64,000 nucleotides of DNA from assembly GCA_947652605.1 (NCBI GenBank), contig OX393579.1:50350970-50414969 (forward strand). Reading direction: 5' to 3'. The translations under genes and the position numbers were made by a program. The notes beneath the pieces are model-generated. The model was not told the DNA's origin, made no database searches, and was given only the letters and a program-made list of their open reading frames with translations. The DNA comes from Elmis aenea (lineage: Eukaryota; Arthropoda; Insecta; Coleoptera; Elmidae). The first letter of the stretch is position 1, and every line of letters starts with the position of its first letter. Positions 24,632-35,638 of this stretch are shown here, piece by piece.

Positions 24632-25255
24632 CAGGGTGTGTAAAAATTGGCGGAAGCGCTACACGTGGCGATGTTCTTCGTAAAATTCTAAGTCGAAAAT
24701 CTTAATACGAAAATGTTGTACCATGCTTGCTGTGTCTGCAAGAGGTCCTCAAAGTTTTCACATTTAGTCCTTTAATAAGCGTTATTATTTAATATTTTTT
24801 TAATGAAAAAGCTGCAATTTGGAATAAAAATAAATTTCGAATAGTATTTTTTCCTAGATATTGTGTTCATCCTTTTAAAAATTGGTGTTGAAAATATGTA
24901 AATCACCGATTTGAGTGAAAATAATACATATGGCAACATTGTCATTAGCTGTCATCTCTGTTTTTCTCGTAATTATTTCTAGTTTGTGTTTTACGATACC
25001 CAAAAGTTTGCAGCCATGTTTACGAACTGAAGGCTTTCAGTTCGAACAAAAATTGTAAATACATAAGTAAAAATTGCTGATAAAAAAATGTCCAAACGCA
25101 AATCAATGTATGCAATGTTGCCAATTTTTTTTCTTTAAATAGTTCCTGAGGCCACAGGAAGCATGGTACAACATTTTTGTATGAAGATTTTCGTCTTAGA
25201 ATTTTACGAAGAACATTGCCACGTGTAGCGCTTCCGCCAATTTTTACACACCCTG
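24632..25255. mobile_element. TA-flanked MITE with long TIRs
   Basis: A 624-bp element starts CAGGGTGTGTAAAAATTGG and ends with its complement. The inverted similarity extends over roughly 110 bases at each side. TA flanks both ends (24630-24631 and 25256-25257). It is non-coding. Confidence 0.85.
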
Positions 25256-25257
25256 TA

Positions 25258-25730
25258 TAGTTACGTCTATTTTTTTTATTACTTGCAGTTTAGCAAAGAC
25301 TAGTTGTTAATTTTTGCTTGTTTAAATATTTTTCAATAGGTACTCTGATAAGTTTTTTATTGTAAAAAAAACTGCTTTCAAAAATCGTTTACCAGCAACT
25401 ACAAAGCAAATACACATAGCTCCACTTTAGAAAGGAACTCTTGCAACAGGTAATAGTAAGATCAGCAAAAAAAAAAAAGATTTACACATTTAACTGCCCA
25501 AACAATATCGGGGATATAGGATATTAAAATGTTCTTCAAATGCAAGTGTGGGCTTCCATTTTAACATTCATGAATGTACATTTTGAAATGAAATTGTTTA
25601 AAACTATTAAACTGATGTAAAATTCAAATAATCTTTTCAAAAGATCTTGCAGTTCTTTAAATATTTTGTATAAAACTCCAAATTCTCGTCCCTTAAGAAG
25701 AAGAGTGTTAATGAACTACTTATAAAAATT
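25258..25730. other. No feature seen
   Basis: AT-rich sequence between a MITE and a LINE fragment. Confidence 0.5.
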
Positions 25731-26650
25731 GTGTTGATACGAGAAGCTTTCAAATTAAACCATGATTTTATTTACAACGATATAACGCTGCTTAACAAAT
25801 CAAAATTGTACTACATTTTACATGAGAGAGATTACTCGAACATGAGAAATATAAATGCAGGAGTACCCCAAGGCAGAGTTTTGGGACCTATTTTATACAT
25901 GCTGTACACTTGCGACATTCCACAGATTCAAAACGTCACCATTGCAACTTTTGTTGACGATACAGCCTTCTTGGCAATTGGCAATGACAATGTAGAAACA
26001 GCTGCTAAACTTCAAGAAGCATGCAACAGAGTAACCGATTAGACTAAGAGGTGGAGAGTAAGAATCAACGAGAGTAAATCAACGCATATTGATTTTTCCT
26101 ACAAACAAAATGAACAATTCCCGATATTAATAAACAATGCCAAAATCCCACATTGCGATACAGCAAAATACTTGGGAATGATTCTGGGTATTCGTCTTCG
26201 ATGGAAAGACCACATAAAGAAAAAAAGAAACTTGACCTTAAATACAAAAAAAATGTACTTTCTGATTGGAAGAAAATCACAATTGTCTGTGCATAATAAG
26301 TTACTATACAAACAAATCCTAAAGCCAGTCAGGACTTATGGGGTTCAGCTCTGGGGATGTGCAGCCAAAAGCAACACAGATAAGATACAGGTCTTTCAAA
26401 ATTGAGTGCTCCGAGGTATTGTCGATGCTCCATGGTACTATTGGAATGACAATCTACAGAGAGATCTGAAGATCCCAACCGTCAGAGAAGAGATCAAAAA
26501 GTTCGCCGAAAAGCACTCCCATGGCAACACCGAGGTGCTGTAGCTCCTAGATAATGCTGGTTTGAAAAGAATGCTCAAGAGGATCAAACCTTTTGAACTG
26601 GTGTAGTGTATATCGCGATACAGTGCTAAAGCAGAGCATAATGAACCTGT
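25731..26650 (+). pseudogene. Jockey-type LINE reverse transcriptase fragment
   Basis: The frame reads GVPQGRVLGPILYMLYTCD (reverse transcriptase motif), then TFVDDTAFLA, where the usual FADD has A changed to V. An AKYLGMILGIRLRWKDH block, YFLIGRKSQLS and RTYGVQLWG follow. These match in order the end of the larger LINE at 50394-52710. In-frame stops interrupt the frame near 26040 and 26403, and later ones follow. It is truncated on the 5' side within the RT domain. Confidence 0.8.
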
Positions 26651-26763
26651 GCGTAACACGACAAACTTGTGTTTTATGTTAGAAACTAAGACCAATGGGG
26701 ACATCTTGGAAAAATACAGTCTTTAAAAATTATTGAATAAAATTGTAGGTTAGTCCCCTAGAC

Positions 26764-26988
26764 CAGCGATTCTTAAACGGGGGGGCGCGGCCCCCTGGGG
26801 GGCCGTGAAAGATTTTAAGAGGGGCCGAAAAAATATTAATAAAACATTTTTACTTTTAAATATCTTTAACAAAATATTTGTTGATCCTTATTTTACTTCC
26901 ACCATCGGAGAGATATCTTAAATAAATCGTAATATTTTTGTTACTACCAAAAAGGGGGCCGCGACCACTAAAAGATTAAGAACCACTG
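26764..26988. mobile_element. hAT-type MITE
   Basis: A 225-bp element with ends CAGCGATTCTTAA and TTAAGAACCACTG is flanked by the perfect 8-bp duplication CCCTAGAC (26756-26763 and 26989-26996). G-rich and C-rich runs lie just inside the ends. Confidence 0.85.
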
Positions 26989-27009
26989 CCCTAGACTAGT
27001 AACAATATT
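26855..27009. repeat. Segment A of an A-B-A' duplication
   Basis: These 155 bases cover the right part of the hAT MITE, its target-site duplication and 13 bases beyond. They recur at 27719-27873 with what I count as a single difference (ACTACC versus ACTACA). Confidence 0.8.
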
Positions 27010-27720
27010 ATTGAATAACCATTCCGGAGTTTATAGGGGTACTGTGCCGCTTGATTTATCTACTTTTATTTCATCTTTAGGCAGATGTAGTAGCATGAGG
27101 TAACAAATAGCCACCGTCTGCAATTAAAAATAAACTTATCTAAATGCTAACTAAGCACAAAACAATAGCTCATTGTATTCAAAAATTGATTATTTTATTA
27201 GATTCCGTTTTTATGGTTAACATTTTAAGTGAACAATTTTTTTTAATTCAATGGTTTTGTACGACTTCTGAATTAAGTTGGAACGCCATCGCATTCTTCA
27301 TTTAGATCAGGCCCATGCAACCTTTTAAGCCAAAGGGCCAATTGCAAATTTTATAAAATCGTAACGGGCCGCACCACTTTCTGGTGGATATGGAGATTCT
27401 TCTGTGTGAAAATAATATTAGAAAAAAGCTCTTTTTCAGGGCAAATAAAGTTCACAGCTATTTCAATACATTCTTTTATTGAACTACAATCAGAGAATGG
27501 GATCAGTTGTTTAGCTGAAATATTAAAAATGCTATTGTTGTTGAGTCTTGTTGTTTATACGCATTTTTGAATAAGTTTTGTTATCCCGCTAAGTTCTCTT
27601 TGATTTCCATTATTCTCTTCTAAATCACCTGGTCAATTTCTCATATTTTTTTTAGCACTTTTTGACATGTAGTGACAATGTTATACTCTTTAAAAACAGC
27701 AATGCTTGTAATATACAATT
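27006..27720. repeat. Block B, inserted copy
   Basis: This is a copy of 22147-22865 placed in the same orientation between the two A segments. The left junction shares TATT and the right junction TT with the adjoining A copies. It carries a truncated copy of the hAT MITE at 22449, lacking its right end. Confidence 0.8.
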
Positions 27721-27873
27721 TAAATATCTTTAACAAAATATTTGTTGATCCTTATTTTACTTCCACCATCGGAGAGATATCTTAAATAAATCGTAATATT
27801 TTTGTTACTACAAAAAAGGGGGCCGCGACCACTAAAAGATTAAGAACCACTGCCCTAGACTAGTAACAATATT
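27719..27873. repeat. Segment A' of the A-B-A' duplication
   Basis: This is the second copy of 26855-27009, including the MITE end CCACTG and the CCCTAGAC flank, but without the MITE's left end. Confidence 0.8.
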
Positions 27874-27879
27874 TTAATA

Positions 27880-28180
27880 TAGAGAGAGAAAAAGGCTTCC
27901 TGCATCTGGATTCGCTTGTACCATCCACCAAGAAGCTTTTGATTCTTTGCTGGAATGAGCTTTTTCAGAACATCCTTCGATAACTATCATTTGACTAAAG
28001 CTTTTTCCTTCGAACAAATGAAAATACGGAAAGCAAATCTGTAAGCTGGGCGGGGTAAGAGGTCCCATTGTAGATTTGTTATTTCCTTAATGGTTGTTGC
28101 ATATGTATGAGGCCGAGCGTTGTTTTGGAGAAAACATGCAGAACTTCGACTTTTGTTTCTTGTTCCTGATCGCATTTTTT
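27880..28180 (-). pseudogene. Mariner transposase fragment, heavily decayed
   Basis: The minus strand reads LQNNARPHTYATTIKEI, the mariner second-aspartate region with D changed to N, then LQWDLLPRPAYRFA, the decayed third-aspartate region. In another frame YFHLFEGKSFSQ follows. It is unrelated in detail to the mariner at 3269. No TIRs were found around it. Confidence 0.65.
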
Positions 28181-29805
28181 AACTTAACGCTTAGAATTGT
28201 TGAGTAATGTTGGTAATGGATATGCAGTGAAAAGTCACAGCCAACCTTTGCATGATGGATTGGTTTTTAAGTGTACCTTTAATAATGAAAGCATTCCAGG
28301 TTAAATTTAGAAGTCCCACGTACTTGCTGTGAACACTTGCAGTGGTAGCAAATTTTACAAATTTGCAAAGTTTTAAAACGGTTCGTGTTTTATGAAATTT
28401 AAGATCGGCTCAAGATTCCGCACATATCGGGCCATTTAACAGATTCTATGGCCTTAGATACAATCTAATGACAAATTTGTGTGTGTACCCATAAAACCAA
28501 GACCCGTAATTCGATTTTATTATACATCAAAGTTATTTATAGCTCGTCTGAATTCGGTACGCAGTCATCAAAGGCTGTTGAAATAAAAGTCCGAAATTTA
28601 TGCGTTTTATGCCCATATATTTGTAACCCGAAGGTGGGTGTCGCACTATTATGCAACTGAAAGTAAAATTGAGCTATAAGACGACCGCCCGGCGCAACGA
28701 GGAACCGAAAAATTTCACGCAACTAACAATTAGTCAAATTTTATTATTTCCTCGTCGATTACACGCGCGGTTTAGTAATTATAGGATGCATTTTTTATGC
28801 GTCCATGTTCCAAAATAAAAGGATATTAAATGCTTAATGTGTATACGTAAGTTCATGCACGTCAACTCTTCATCTTCCACGTGGACTAAAATAATAGAGG
28901 TCATCGTACCAAAATTCAATTATTCCATACCGCATATTAGCATCTTGCACACTTAACGTTTATATTTTGTATTTCACCTCCGGGAAACGCATCATTCACT
29001 CTTGATATCAGAATTTTATGCATGTTATTTGGGCTATTATATCTAACGGTTGCATAATGTTCATTAAAGTCCTACATGTGTTACATTTCCATGTCCTTCG
29101 GACAGACGTTCTCTGATTTATTAGATTCGCCGCGCATAATATCTTTACAATAATCGATATATTTGTTTTGTGTTCTTTGCCTATTGTCCAGTCGACAGTT
29201 TCAACGAGGAGTATCGCACAAAGCGTTCAAGTCTTCGTATAAGTAGCCTGAGTTGGCTATGAAAATGTTAAAATAAACAAGTAGCTGTTGCTCTAAATGG
29301 TTTTACACGCTCCATAGACGTCGTAGGAGAAGACGAAATGTTCGCTTGTTTGTAAGGAGTGTTCCAAATTCGATTACAAGAAAAATCGTCGTTATTCATA
29401 CAACGTAAACGTCAAATGTGAGAAACCCTAGTATGAAGGGTGTGTATTAATCGGTAGACAATATTAACGTACAGTTAGTCGTTGCATATATTTATGTCGA
29501 AAATCATATCACTAAAATGTTGATTGGGACTTCATTAACTCGCCATTTTGAGAAGTACAAATTTGGCAAAACCTCATTATCTTACGTCTAGAATTTTAAT
29601 TGCAAGTGTCATTTTTGTTGTCAATTTTGACACCGAATTAATATTAAACACAAGTTGACGAACGAATACTTATTAATAATGAGTAATGTGTCATTGCAGA
29701 CATGTTAATTGACATGTGTCTGTTATGTCACGCCAAAAACTTAGGTACACCACATAAAAAAATGTACAACAATTACATTTATCTCGGTTAGTTCTTGAAA
29801 TGCAG
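28181..29805. other. No gene seen; unique sequence
   Basis: Unique, moderately GC-richer in parts (28.5-28.8 and 29.1-29.4 kb), without ORFs of note or repeat structure. Confidence 0.45.
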
Positions 29806-29807
29806 TA

Positions 29808-30423
29808 CAGGGTGGTCCTAATTCGATGGGATTGTATGGGTATCTCGCTTAATAGTCAAGATAGAGAAACGGTTAAATTACAAAAATGTGCAGTTTTTTA
29901 GGACAAACTCAGAACCGTTTACAAAAATATTCTATCATTTCCGGTTTTTGAGTTATTAAAGAAAAACTGTTTTTTTTTTGTTATATATATAATGTGTCAT
30001 ATCTCCCTTATTGTTTTAAATATCGGAATAAGTTTAGATATTTTGATAATAAGTATCTACTAAAAAAAATTTTTTACGCTCGTCGTTAAGTTATGACACA
30101 AACTCTTGTTTTAAATGGAAGCTATAGGGGCCATGACCTATTTAAACTCCTTATTTTTTCTCTTTCTAAATATATAAGGGTTGATGTATTTATTTTCAAT
30201 ATGCAAGTTACAAAGGTTTTTTAATTTTTTTAAAGATGAGACACAAAAAGCAGGCTGTGAAAACAAAAAAAAAACAAGAAGAATCACAAAAATCAGAAAT
30301 TATAGAATAAATTTGAGAACTGTTTGTCTCAAAAAACTGCACATTTTTGGTAATTCAACCGTTTCTCTATCTTCATTATTAAGCGAGATACCCATGTAAT
30401 CCCATCGAATTTGGACCACCCTG
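29808..30423. mobile_element. TA-flanked MITE
   Basis: A 616-bp element starts CAGGGTGGTCC and ends GGACCACCCTG, with about 100 bases of inverted similarity (including ATCTCGCTTAATA). TA flanks at 29806-29807 and 30424-30425. It is non-coding. Confidence 0.85.
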
Positions 30424-30834
30424 TACAACGGTTTTGCAAAAATGTTCCTCGCTATAACTACAAACTATTAACTCTAATAAATTCGTGATAAATTCATTTT
30501 TTTTTAGTTAGGTATTATACTATTTAAATTTTAATTGCAAGAAAAAAGAGGTTATTACAATATTTTTGAAATAAAAGATGTTTTATAAGTAAAGAAAACA
30601 AAAAAATTAATGCATATAAAATTTAAAACAATGCTTACTAAACAATGTACTTACATAACAAACAAAAGGACATTGAATTTGGACTAATTTATAAGTCATT
30701 GTTTTAATCAACAGAATAGTTTCACTTTTATCAATTAGTTTGATATTTTTTAAGCCAGGGGTTTAATGGTAGGTCAAGAGGGGCTTAGCTCCCTCCCAGT
30801 CCCTTCATAACTACGCCAATTAACAGGACTCTAA

Positions 30835-31020
30835 AAAATATTAATAAATTACAACTTAGCAATGTCAGAGCTCTATCTGCAAATAATCTTAGTGATTACT
30901 GACTATACTTAGAATTTTAAAATAATACACAGGGTGTTTCTTATGCTCGGTCCATTTGGCTTAACTTCAAACACGAATAAGTCCATTGTTTTGAATGGAA
31001 CACCTGATATATATATATTT
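30835..31020. repeat. Dispersed repeat fragment shared with 49620-49800
   Basis: The shared order is a segment with AACTTRGCWATGTCAGA, then AAAATAATACACAGGGTGTT, then TCAAACACGAATAA-type sequence. The same order recurs at 49620-49800. The boundaries are unknown. Confidence 0.55.
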
Positions 31021-31284
31021 TTTTTTTACTATTCTGAGTTAATTAAGGTTTTTTCTTGTTTTATGGTAAAATAGATTTTGTCTGTTGTTGAATGTATAAA
31101 ATTTGTTACTTCTTGAGTAATTTAAACTTTTATAAATGGTTTAATAATTGAGTAATTAATTTTACGGTGTGAGTGAAATGACAAATAAGCTACTGTTTTA
31201 GGGTTGAAAGGTTGAAACTGCTCTAGCACACAGGAGATGAATGAAAAGCAAAAAGATTTGTAACTAAAATTATTTGTATCTAAA

Positions 31285-31600
31285 TTTGGTTCTTCTTTTT
31301 CTTAATCGGTTCCTCTTGTACTTTTTGGTGTTGAGGTATGCTTTTCTGTTTCTGTATTAAGTTTCTCTCTCCACTCCTGCCCATGGTTAGCTAATTGTGG
31401 CACATCTCTCCAGCTGGCTCATTTTCATTCCAGTCTCTGCCTCACTTCTTTTTCCCATTTTATTCTTGGTCTTCCTCTATTTCTTTTTCCCTCCATCTGC
31501 ATTTTCCATCATATTTTCGCGTATCTACTTTCTGGCATGCGTAGTAGATGTCCAAGCCATCTTAATTGATTCGTCTTCCAGATCTTTTTCCTTGGCACAC
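31285..31600 (-). pseudogene. RTE-like LINE C-terminal fragment
   Basis: The minus strand reads LRWLGHLLRMPESRYA, then GKRNRGRPRIKWEKEV, WRDVPQLANHGQEWREKLN, and a TSTPKSTRGTD end before a stop. It closes with an (AAG)-rich tail. This is the C-terminal tail that follows the reverse transcriptase in many RTE-like non-LTR elements. In-frame stops are present and the rest of the element is missing. Confidence 0.75.
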
Positions 31601-31624
31601 AATTTTGTTTAACTAAATTCATTA

Positions 31625-32013
31625 GGCTGGGCGCTGACATGCAATTATCAGTTTGGTTGCGGGAGTCATTATCATTGGTTTAAATGACAACGCGCTTACA
31701 CCTTACATGCAACTGGCGTACAACTATAAATTTGGGCAACTAGGTAGTTTGTGGCTTGACACAAACTGAACGATTGCGCGATTTCGTACCGTTTTTTTTT
31801 GTGTCGTACAGGTTTGGATTTCGTCCTTCTGCTCATCTTAAGAGCACACACCGTAGCTAACTCGTGGAAATCCATGTTGAAACCAAACAATTTGGTTGCT
31901 TGTGTGCTTGCATCGGTGTGACACCTGATTTAGTTTTGCGTATGTGAGTGCGGTTTAGCCATTCGCGGAAGAAACTGTTGCAGAACTGATTAATTGCATG
32001 TCAGCGTCTAGCC
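31625..32013. mobile_element. PIF/Harbinger-type MITE
   Basis: A 389-bp element has ends GGCTGGGCGCTGACATGCAA and the inverted GGCTAGACGCTGACATGCAA, flanked by the 3-bp duplication TTA (31622-31624 and 32014-32016). The TTA duplication and a GGC...GCTGACATGC end fit PIF/Harbinger. It is non-coding. Confidence 0.8.
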
Positions 32014-32016
32014 TTA

Positions 32017-32862
32017 ACGTTAGATTTTGGGCAATGAAAATAGTTTAAGAAACTTTCAAAACGACGAACTAATTTTTTTTATCAACTCTACAAGCTGAAG
32101 TTAAATCTGATGTGCTCAAACGTACTAAGAAGCTATTAGTCGAGATTAATCTAAACAAACGCTACTCAATCACCGAGGCCGTGACATTGACAAGCAACTC
32201 TCAGATTATGAACTTGTTTATTACACTTAGCGGTGCCGTTAGCCGGTGGACCTACATACAATGTGCTGGAATTTGGTTCAGCGAATGTATTAATATTATT
32301 ATTATATTAAAATCACACCCTGCTCCGCGGGTCCAACGGCCAGCAGGCAGGGGTTATCACGATCTAACTCTTCATTTGCTTAATTGTTTGCGAAATTGTT
32401 GACCTGCCATTAGCCCCGCGATTCTGGCACGCGAGATAATGTGCCGCAATTTGGACTTGTCATTCATTTGTTTCGAACTTTTAACAGCGTAATTGGACGA
32501 TGCGCACGCATTCGGCTTCGCGTCGTTTTGCGCGGAATCCAAATTGGCCGTTTTTTTTCGCAAGGTCGTGTGCGAATGGAATCGTAATGAGCGGTGCGCT
32601 ATCATTACTTGGCGGACAAGTGATGAAAATTGCTCGAAATTGCCGCACTTGTGTTTCAGCGATTATCGTTGCTGGGACGTTTCGTATCTGCCACCGAGGT
32701 AATTGTTTTGTTTGACCGAAACTAACCTTACACGTCCGTCGAAAATGTGCCCGGTTCAGTCTTTTTCGTCGTGAGAATTTTGAAATTCGTGTCATGAAAG
32801 GTGCACAAAAGTTGGATTCACTAGCGATAGAAAATTACTCGAAAAATGCAAAAGCGAAAGTA
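32017..32862. other. GC-richer unique block, no supported gene
   Basis: Several overlapping ORFs (60-105 codons) occur on both strands between 32112 and 32795 because stops are rare in this GC-richer DNA. None shows a domain, and they contradict each other. The block is single-copy within the window and has several TAATTG-type sites. Regulatory DNA is possible but only a guess. Confidence 0.4.
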
Positions 32863-32864
32863 TA

Positions 32865-33875
32865 CAGGGTGTCCCAGATTACATTTCCAGCCTGGGGATC
32901 TCGCTTATTATAGGAGATGCAGGTTTGTTTAAATTAGATGAATTATTCCTTAGTATCAGAGAAACCATAAAAAAAATTTTAGGAGTAGGTACAAAATTAA
33001 AAAAAAATGAAAAGTGTTTAAAAAAATAAGGGGTTTGGAGCAGTCCAATTTTTTAGTTGCTCCGCTCCAGCTCCGCTCCGGCATCAAGATGCCTGCTCCA
33101 GCTCCGCTCCCGCTCCGCTCCGCGCTCCAAATATTAATAAAATAAGTTTTTTATTTGAAAATTTGTTTTTAAAAACAAAGCTAAAATTTTATGAGATATG
33201 TGGAAATGGACAAAAAATTACAATATTTGTCCCTAAGAAACAAGTGAAGTTAAATAAATGAACAAATTATTGATCTTCAGTTAAAAAAGTTAAAAAAAGA
33301 AAAAAAAGTTCTTTAAAATTTTTAAAAATTCAAATACAAAATAATGAAAATTAATATTCACAATTACATTATAATAATTTTACTTCAAAAAAATTAAATT
33401 AAATTTATTTATAGTTTTATTAAATACTATACCCATGAGAATAATTCATAAAAAAAATTGTAGTTTATAATAGTAAAGTGGAGCAGTGGAGCAATCAAAA
33501 TTCTTTGCTCCGGGCTCCGCTCCCGCTCCGGGCAAAAACCCATTGCTCCACTGCTCCGCGCTCCAGCTCCGCGCTCCGCTCCAAACCCCTGAAAAAAATT
33601 GAAGATTATAGTTACATTCTACATAAAAAGGTACCTACTTTACAAACGCACAAATAAAATTAATCAAATGGTTGAGACAAAAAGGTTATGAGGGAAAAAA
33701 AATTCAACATTTTCATATTTTTTGCTATAACATCTGAAGTACGAACAATTTTGTACTTCTAAAAATAAATTGTGGCTCCTCTCATACTAAGGAATATCTC
33801 ATCTAATTTAAGCAAACCTTTATCTCCTATAATAAGCCAGATCCACATGCTGGAAATGTAATCTGGGACACCCTT
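32865..33875. mobile_element. TA-flanked MITE, interrupted by a hAT MITE
   Basis: The left end CAGGGTGTCCCAGATTACAT and the right end are inverted copies over about 100 bases (the right end has CCCTT where CCCTG is expected). TA flanks at 32863-32864 and 33876-33877. A 564-bp hAT MITE sits inside. A related fragment is at 59920-60155. Confidence 0.8.
33028..33591. mobile_element. hAT-type MITE with CTCCGCTCC-rich ends
   Basis: The ends are AAGGGGTTTGGAGC (left; first base changed from C) and GCTCCAAACCCCTG (right), flanked by an 8-bp duplication AAAAAAAT (33020-33027 and 33592-33599). Subterminal arrays of GCTCCGCTCC/GGAGCGG-type units occupy 33056-33130 and about 33510-33585. The middle is AT-rich and non-coding. 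Confidence 0.8.
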
Positions 33876-34138
33876 TATATGATAAAATATTTGAAGTACT
33901 TTAAAAGGTGCTCAGAATTCTGTACAAAAAGGTCATTCAGATTACTTAGAAAGGAATTGTACATAAAAAATAAAAATTGAGCATTATTACTTATTAAATA
34001 TCTTATTACAAAGAGCAAATAATTGAAATTAACTATAAAAAAAAATGTAAAAATGTGGAGATATTAACGTTAGGTCAGGCGAGTAACCCCTTAAGGCTTA
34101 AGTTAAACTTTATGCACAGGCCAATAATTTGCGATATA

Positions 34139-34450
34139 CAGGGTGGTCCACATAGAAGGGCCACTGGGATCTCGTTAACGGTAAGAGCTACACTTCTTCT
34201 ACTCGACTCCTTGTGCCTTTTCACGCGTCGGAGGGTGGTTTCGTGTTCTGAGTCCATTTTGCCATGCCCTTCTATCTTTTGCCAGTGTTTTCATTTCCTC
34301 AACTGTTTTCTTCTTCTTTTCGTTAACGGTAATAGCTAAACAGTAATTTAAATTAGACAAGTCGATCCCCTTTCTGAGACCTATTCGGTGATGCTTTAAT
34401 GTTTTAAAAAAGTAGAACCGGCTTTAGAAAGGATTTTAAAACTGCGGCTC
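34139..34450. mobile_element. Half of a TA-flanked MITE, interrupted by a LINE tail
   Basis: CAGGGTGGTCCACATAG follows TA at 34137-34138. The sequence continues like the reverse complement of the element at 63315-63653 (GTAACGGT...AAGCATCA region). A 129-bp insertion sits at 34191-34319. The other end could not be found. Confidence 0.6.
34191..34319 (-). mobile_element. Tiny RTE-like LINE 3' tail with target-site duplication
   Basis: It is flanked by 19 bases TCGTTAACGGTAAGAGCTA at 34172-34190 and the same with one change at 34320-34338. The minus strand reads EEMKTLAKDRRAWQNGLRTR, then NHPPTREKAQGVE and a stop, the very end of an RTE-like LINE, closing in a short AAG-rich tail. It is an extreme 5' truncation. 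Confidence 0.7.
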
Positions 34451-35130
34451 TCAAAATATACTTTCTAGAGCAGGAGAAATGTCCTACAATTCTTAAAACC
34501 CTTTTTTAATGATCTTTCGCTGAACATGGATTCTTCCCCATTGTCAAGCTTCAACTTTTCTTAAACACTTTCTGTAAATTGTATCTCAGAATATTTCAAG
34601 GTGAGAAACTTTGGTTGCTTTAAAAGAATTAAAACTTGAGTTATCTGAACCTAAAACACAAAAGGTTTTACCCATGAGTGTAAAACAATTAGGTATGTCA
34701 AAATCGGAAAACGATCACTATCATAATACAAAATCATTTAAAGAATTTGTGCAATCATTTTATTAAACTTGTGATGAATAGGTATCTATTTAAATCAGTG
34801 GAATAAATATGGCTTTTTACGAAATGGCTGAAATTGACTGGGACCTTTTATTTGAAATTTCGTTTGGTCTAAAGTAAACAAAATTGTAATTTTCGTTTCC
34901 AATTTAAACGAATAAAAGAGGGTAATTATGTGGATGAAATTTGTTTTTATAAAAAACATTGTAACTTAAGAAAAATTACACGAATGACAGCAAAGTTTAA
35001 TAACCACTTAACAAAAATGAGTTTTAATATTTCAACATTTCTCTGAAAATTAAAAACCTTCTAAAAACATGTCACTAATCTTTGAGTAAGTATGCTGTAA
35101 GTTCAAACGCTACTACAGGGAGGGTATTTT

Positions 35131-35606
35131 CCATGATTGGGCTAAATTTGACTTTTAATAAAAAAATCATTAATCATTGATTTAAATTAAAAAAATCAAA
35201 AAAATCACGAACTTTTGATTTTTTTAAGAAACTTAACAAATTTATTCATTATTCATCTTACAGTATATATTCTATACAGCCTTATTCAAAAAGTATCAAC
35301 AACGAAAAGTTTTTTACTAAAAATTTCTCAGAAACTTTTATTCCTGATAAAAGTTGGTGGATGACCTAAACTAATTAAAAGATGGAAAAAATTTCACAAA
35401 AATGTAAACGATATCAGGGAAGAGGCACAAAAAAAAATTCAACGAAAAATAGTGTTTAAAATTCAAAAATACGACCAAAGGTGAAATATGACGTTAAAAT
35501 TTTTACTTTTATTTTTGAAGTAATTTTAACATTCAAAAAGTGCCTTTATTTTAAGGATTTTAAAAAAGTTTAAAAAAAAATGTCGACAATTTAAAAATTG
35601 TACTCA

Positions 35607-35638
<32 letters not shown>

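Noticed and set aside
32372..32795. Four overlapping ORFs on both strands
   Set aside because: They exclude each other and reflect few stop codons in GC-richer DNA; none has a recognisable motif.
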